Shown here: piece by piece, positions 37,501-43,500 of the stretch
How positions within the stretch are numbered: the stretch's first letter is position 1
Layout: each line of letters starts with the position of its first letter
DNA from: Symsagittifera roscoffensis
Lineage: Eukaryota > Xenacoelomorpha > Acoela > Convolutidae
Reading direction: 5' to 3'
DNA: 64,000 nucleotides
NCBI RefSeq assembly: GCF_963678635.1
Contig: NC_087064.1
Span: forward strand, 51,106,684-51,170,683
Translations under genes and position numbers: made by a program
The notes under the pieces: model-generated
The model's input: the letters and a program-made list of their open reading frames with translations, nothing else
Told to the model about the DNA's origin: nothing
Database searches by the model: none

Positions 37501-40500
37501 GACATTTGTTTGTGGTACTTGATTTTGGGAAAAAACACACACTTGAAGCCTTGATTCCCTCTATTTTTTGGTTGTCCAAACAAAAATGGTCGTTTTTGAA
37601 AAATTGATGTATGAAAAATTGTAGAAGCTTATTAATCATTAGGCTTTTGATCTTTTGAACACAATAAAACAAATGAAAAATTGACTCTTAAAATATTTCG
37701 TATTCCGTTCTTGCATTTATTGCTCGTCTATTAAGTGGGCGGAATTTCAATTATCGGTCAATTTTTAAATATTTAATCACACTCTTTTGAGGTGCAATTT
37801 GAGCTAATAATTAAATAGCTTGTCTGTAGGCTTCAATTTGAATAGCACAAGTGTGTGTGGTTCCTTTCAAAAATAAAGAGCCCCCGGGTCTTCTCCTTTT
37901 TTCTCTTCTCGAGCCTCGTGAATGAATCAGTCTCCTCCGAGCATCTTTTCACGTGCGCTTCCTTCCCCCCTCATCCCCTTTCTATCCTGTCAATCAAAGT
38001 GGAATGCGTATTTCCGCATGTCTTGCTGGTCCTCGGGGCTCCTTTCACATTAAATAGACGACACACGTGTCAAGTAACGGAACTGAGTACCTTCCACCAC
38101 CACCAGGCTTTTTGAACAATGTGAATTAAAATTCTCACCTTCACTTCACGTTCAAACAAGGACGCTTCAACTTGGGCTCAGAGAAGTCTTTAAGGGAAAC
38201 TAACCCAATCTAAGTTCATGATAACAACTACCTGGCCAATTTTCGGGATAATATCTCCGATAAAAAATGTCGCTAAAAGATCCCAGCCGGTAAAAAATTA
38301 AATGTCAGGAAAGCGATCAAAAAGAGATAATTTACTGCCATAGTGCAAAAAATAATTTTTGTAGTTTTGGAATAGTGTTTCAACGCCTAGCCCAATCTTC
38401 AAGACACAACCGAATCTGAACTTTTTGATCAACAGCCAATCTTAATGGTAGTTGAGCAGGGAATTCAATGCCCGCAGTTTTTGCTACAATGTGATCTATA
38501 ACTGTCTCCAGAAAATTGCCCTTTTTTGAAATCCTTTTTTGGCCGCCAGATCGCCCTGCTGTCAGCCATTCGAGGGAGGAGATGTTCATATATGGTATTT
38601 GTCAAAGTTAACACAACACGTGTGAGAGCCCCTTGACATTTTCAGTCTACCAGTTTTATGCTATCGACCATCGAGGGTTGCAAACCCCTCAAGGCCACCG
38701 TGTGAGACATGGTATGCGGCGTTCCCTTTTCAAGCCCAGTTGTTGAATTTGAAGCAGTATTCAGGAACTTAAGGGGGGCTGATTTCCAAAAAATGGGGCT
38801 GATTTCCTGTGGGGCTGATTTCCAAAAAATTGTCAAAAATGTTTGGTAGTCACAAATTTATTTTTCGAGCAGTCTCAGAAACCAATAAAAATTTTGGAAA
38901 TTTTTGACCAAAGAATCGCGTCCCTTCAAAATTAAAATATATTGGCGCCATAGACGCCTTCAGAAAAATTTTAAGGTTGGTCGGCCGAAAATGGATGTCA
39001 TAAAACAAAATAATAGGGGCGACCTTTTGGCTGGTGAGAAGGAAAAAAAGCGTCCCCCCGAAATCTGCCCCTGGTTGAATTCAGATATTTTTGCAAAACA
39101 TTTTGGGCCGAGGAGCAATAAAAGCCGTTGGTATCTCTCAATTTTGTTTCTTTTTAGTGAGGGTAAAAATGCATGGAAAACTGTAAATTGAACGTGATTC
39201 ATGGAAGGTTTCTATAGGAGATCTCAATTCAGAATTTGAGAAAGGAAACAGATTGCGACCACAGTTTTTGAAAAAAAATTCAAGAAAAACGAGAAAACTT
39301 TTTTTGTTAAAAAAAAGTTCACGGAGAAGATGTAAGCTTTTAAAAATCGGTTAATTTATTCCGATCTTTTAGAAATTGTTTCTGCTTCAACCTTATCTTA
39401 ACAGTTTACTCGGATTCGGTAGTTCAGTTGTAATTTCTTCACCTCGACGTTTTCTCTACCTTCGTGAGCCATGAACGCCTACTCGAAGTTATTCAACTAC
39501 TCGAATTTTCAAAATAAAATCGCAACGGCGATGCCCGATCAACAAGTTATCTCAATTGCATTTGAGTGGAGAAAATAAATGCCAGCTTTTTGGGTTTAAG
39601 AACGCTCCAGAAAGTCACATAAAATTGTAGTTTTTTGTCCCTTGGTCGCCCAACTTTTTTTGGAGAATCTGTTTATTAAAAAAATGCATCATACTTATCC
39701 AAGTTTACATCTGTGAGTGGCTTGGTAGCATTTTGAGAATACAAGTTTGAGGCTATCGACCATCCAGACCATCCACCTCAATTTGACAGTGTAGACAATG
39801 TACACGACTGTCGCATTTCAGACCCAGCTGTTGAGTTTGAAGTTAATAAAAGATACAATTGCAGTTCTAAGGACAGCAAATCAGATCTCTTCTTTCAATG
39901 GTCAAGAAATTAACCATTATAGTATTTAACTACTGACGTTTTTTCAACTCTATTTCAGCGAAAGATGGACAAAACTTGTTGGAATCTCTTTTTTTTTTCA
40001 ATTATAGTGTGGGGGAAAATTTTATGTGCACTTGTTTGGATTACACTTGCTAGAGCAAGTGTCTTGCATTTGGGAACTAGACTCTTTTCCCTTTAGCAAC
40101 TTTAAGAACTTGAAAAATTGTAAGAAACAAGCTTGCTTCATCATTAAACTTTGAAAATTTCCACTCCTTCAACTTTCCTTAGAGGCAACGCGGTTGGACT
40201 AACAACCTGAGGTCTGAAGTTTGACTCACAGCTGTCATTTTTTCGTGTAGCTGCAATGTTGTTCATTGCAGTTTCAGGTTGTTCATTGTAGTTTCTATTT
40301 TTATTTTATAAAATCAAAATGTTTACGGCTCAATTGGTGTCTATTCAAAGTTTGTCCGCGTTGTTTTCTTTTCGTAAGTTTTGTTCCGTTGCTAATTTAG
40401 TATTCAAATGTGTCGCTTGGTATGTTTGTACCGACTGAACACTTTTGTCGAGACAAACGAAAATTTTGGTAGACGTAGTTTTTGTTCAATATTTTTCTTT

Positions 40501-43500
40501 TTTGTTTTTTTTACTCTTTTTTTTGTGTGTTTGTGTTGTATCGCAAGTGGTCTCTGTGTTAAAACTTGATACAGATATTGAGTTAATACCGGATTGCGAC
40601 AACAGTTATTGTTGTTGCTAGAAAAATTCCAAAAAACGAAAAACGTTTCGATTAAAAAATTAAGTTAGGTTTGGCCTATGTATTGTAACAAAAATATACC
40701 AATTATTTTTTTGCTCAGATATTAGATAAATGGAATTAGTTTTGACTTCAAAATGATATTGGGCTAAAAAGCGAAACTATTTGTTTTTTTTTCTCTACAG
40801 TTTTCTGATTTTTGGGACACCTTTAATTGAGCACGAATTACGACTGGCTAGGCTTGCTGGGACGTAATTTTGCGTGGGACAAAAAACTACCAAATCCCAA
40901 AACGCCATAAGAGATATAGTGAAGAAACATCAGAGTATTCCTAATTAGGTTCCTGAAGTTACGACCATGATAAGTTTTATTACAAATTTGAGTTTTAAAA
41001 AATTTAACTTAAATTTGTAACACTCCATTGGGTTTGTTATAGCTTATTTGACCTCTGTGGATCAGGTGTCATTTTTGGTTTTGACTTTTTCTCTCTCTTC
41101 TTGAGGCGTGAACACCCTATTTATCCACAATTCCCACCACACCGATTGAGATTTATTGCCTTTTTTGGGCCATTAAGGAGGCCCCCAGAAATGCAGTCGT
41201 CATATCATAAACACAGTATTGTCAGTCTGCTTGCAGTAGAATAATAATTTGATCTGGAGTAATTGTTTGCCGATTATAAAAATGGATATCCAGTTTATTT
41301 TGTGTTTTAGGGCCTTTTATTTCCCTTTTTAAGAAAAAAGAAAAGTGAATATAAATAGCAATCTAGGCAAATTTGCATGATTTTTTATTTGTCTTTGAAA
41401 GGCGATCTATAGATTTTGTGCTAATTTCATATACTTTTTCCGTTTTTTTCTTAGAAGAATTATTAATAAATGTGAAGTTCTTCTTAACTCTGAGGTTCAT
41501 TTGTGCTTTGATGTTTTTGAAAGAAAAACATAAGCTCAATGAAAACCATTGCAAATTTACTCAAGTGGCAACGATATATTTACACTTCTCTCTATAAATC
41601 CTCTCAAATTGTCTGATTTATCCCAACTTCGCGCGCAATCAAAGCTGGTCTTAGTCTTAGTGAGCCCAGTTGATAATGTATCAAAACCAAACATCCGTAG
41701 GAAAATAGGTCTGCTTATCAGCAAAAGGTAACTAATGATTTATCTCAAGGGCCTTTTCATTAGTTTAATGGACGCGATAATGACCTTTCAGTGCTTTATA
41801 TATTTTTCAATTACATCTTTTTTCTTACAAATTGAGCTTAACCCCCGGTTTTTCCATTAATTGGCAATTTTAATGGCTTTAAAAATTGTAATTGCCGGTA
41901 AAAATCAGATCTTTGACAGATATATGAGATAAAAACTTAGTCGACATTTTAAGTCTCAAATGTAAATTAAGAGCGCATCATAAATCAATTAACAATGGTG
42001 ATGATGATGTGTGGTCTGTTTTTAGCATGTCATTATTTCTGAAATGCTTTATATGGCCCTGTTTTTCGAAAATCCGCATCTTAGATGATGGATAATTTGG
42101 GTCTGAGAACTTCTAAGATATTCAAAAACTTTTATTAGCTTATTGGGAAAAGATGCTGCTCAGTCAGAATGATATTAAAATTGCGAATTCTCCTCTCTGA
42201 AAGAGTAATTGAGCTAATAGTTTTGCACCAGAAATTGTTTACCACTCTTTCGGTAACTTCGTGAACAATCCTCGGTATCTGTAACCCTACGGCTTCTGAA
42301 ATATTAGATTTTGGCGCATTTCTGAAGTTCTCACAAAGTTACTACGGGGTCTTTTTGCGAAAAAAAAATGTTTTAAAAGGTGAAAACAGATATCTTTCAC
42401 CCAATGATTCACTTAACAAAATTGACCCAGTTAGCAAAAGGCAGTTGATATCAGAGTCTTCCACCCGAGATAAATTAGGAATCTCTTTAATCCATTGTCT
42501 CAATTTCCATTGCTTTTCTTTTAATCAAAAAATCCAAGGGGGGCTTAGGTGAAATTGAGACACAAAAGAAAATAGAGTGAGTTTTTTTACTTATAATAAA
42601 ACGATGCATGATCTAAATTTTTAACGGCGTTCTCTCACAAATATTTGACAAGTTTTCTGCCTGAAATAAATCTTATGTGACTCATAGTTGTCTATCCTTC
42701 AAACGCTTGTCAGTTCAGCTGAGGTACAAAATTATACTTTTTTCTGGTCTTTTGTATATTATCTTTGTCTGCTGGATGGTAAATTATTTTATGGCATGGA
42801 ATTTTGTAGTGTATTTGATGTTTGCTCGTCTGAAAAAGGTTATTTCTAAATTTAGGCAATAGATCTAATGGAAATTACCATAAATCAAATCAAGCTTACA
42901 CGGTTTTTGCTGTTGGCTGTCAAACAAGATCAGGGCAAAACAACATGCCATCATGATGATTAAAATACATAAAGGACATTGTTAACCATTCGTTCGTCGC
43001 CGTTTGTTGAAATCACGATAAAAAAATGAGAGCATAATATAATTAGAAGAATTTTTTTGCCTCAAACCCTAGTTCTTGATGATAAGAGTTTGCGGACATT
43101 TCCAGTCTATAATTTGAAAATTTTCCAATATTATATACGTTTTTCAACAAAAACCTTAACTAGCTGTTAAAGTATCACAAAATTCGTACCACAAAAAGTA
43201 CCACAAGAAGGAGTCGTGATGCAGAATCCTTAGCAGTTACATCTCTCCTCGTCTAATCGACTTTCTATCATTTCAGGCGATGACTTGTCCGCTTTCCAGA
43301 ACAGGTATGCTGTGGGAGGACCCCAAATTCCCTATGACAGCCGATATGCCCCCAGTGGCTACGAAAGTCGCACTCCTCAAACTCTTCGCAATAATCACCA
43401 CCAGGTGAACAGATCAGTTTGATACATTCCTAGAGATTTTGTATGCAAACAACGTAAATCAGTGGTTTGTACCATAAAATAAAAAGCTAATACTGGCTAT

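Noticed and set aside
38380-38589. 69-codon minus-strand frame with protein-like composition
   Set aside because: No signal peptide, domain, splice partner or repeat context; too short to call a gene.
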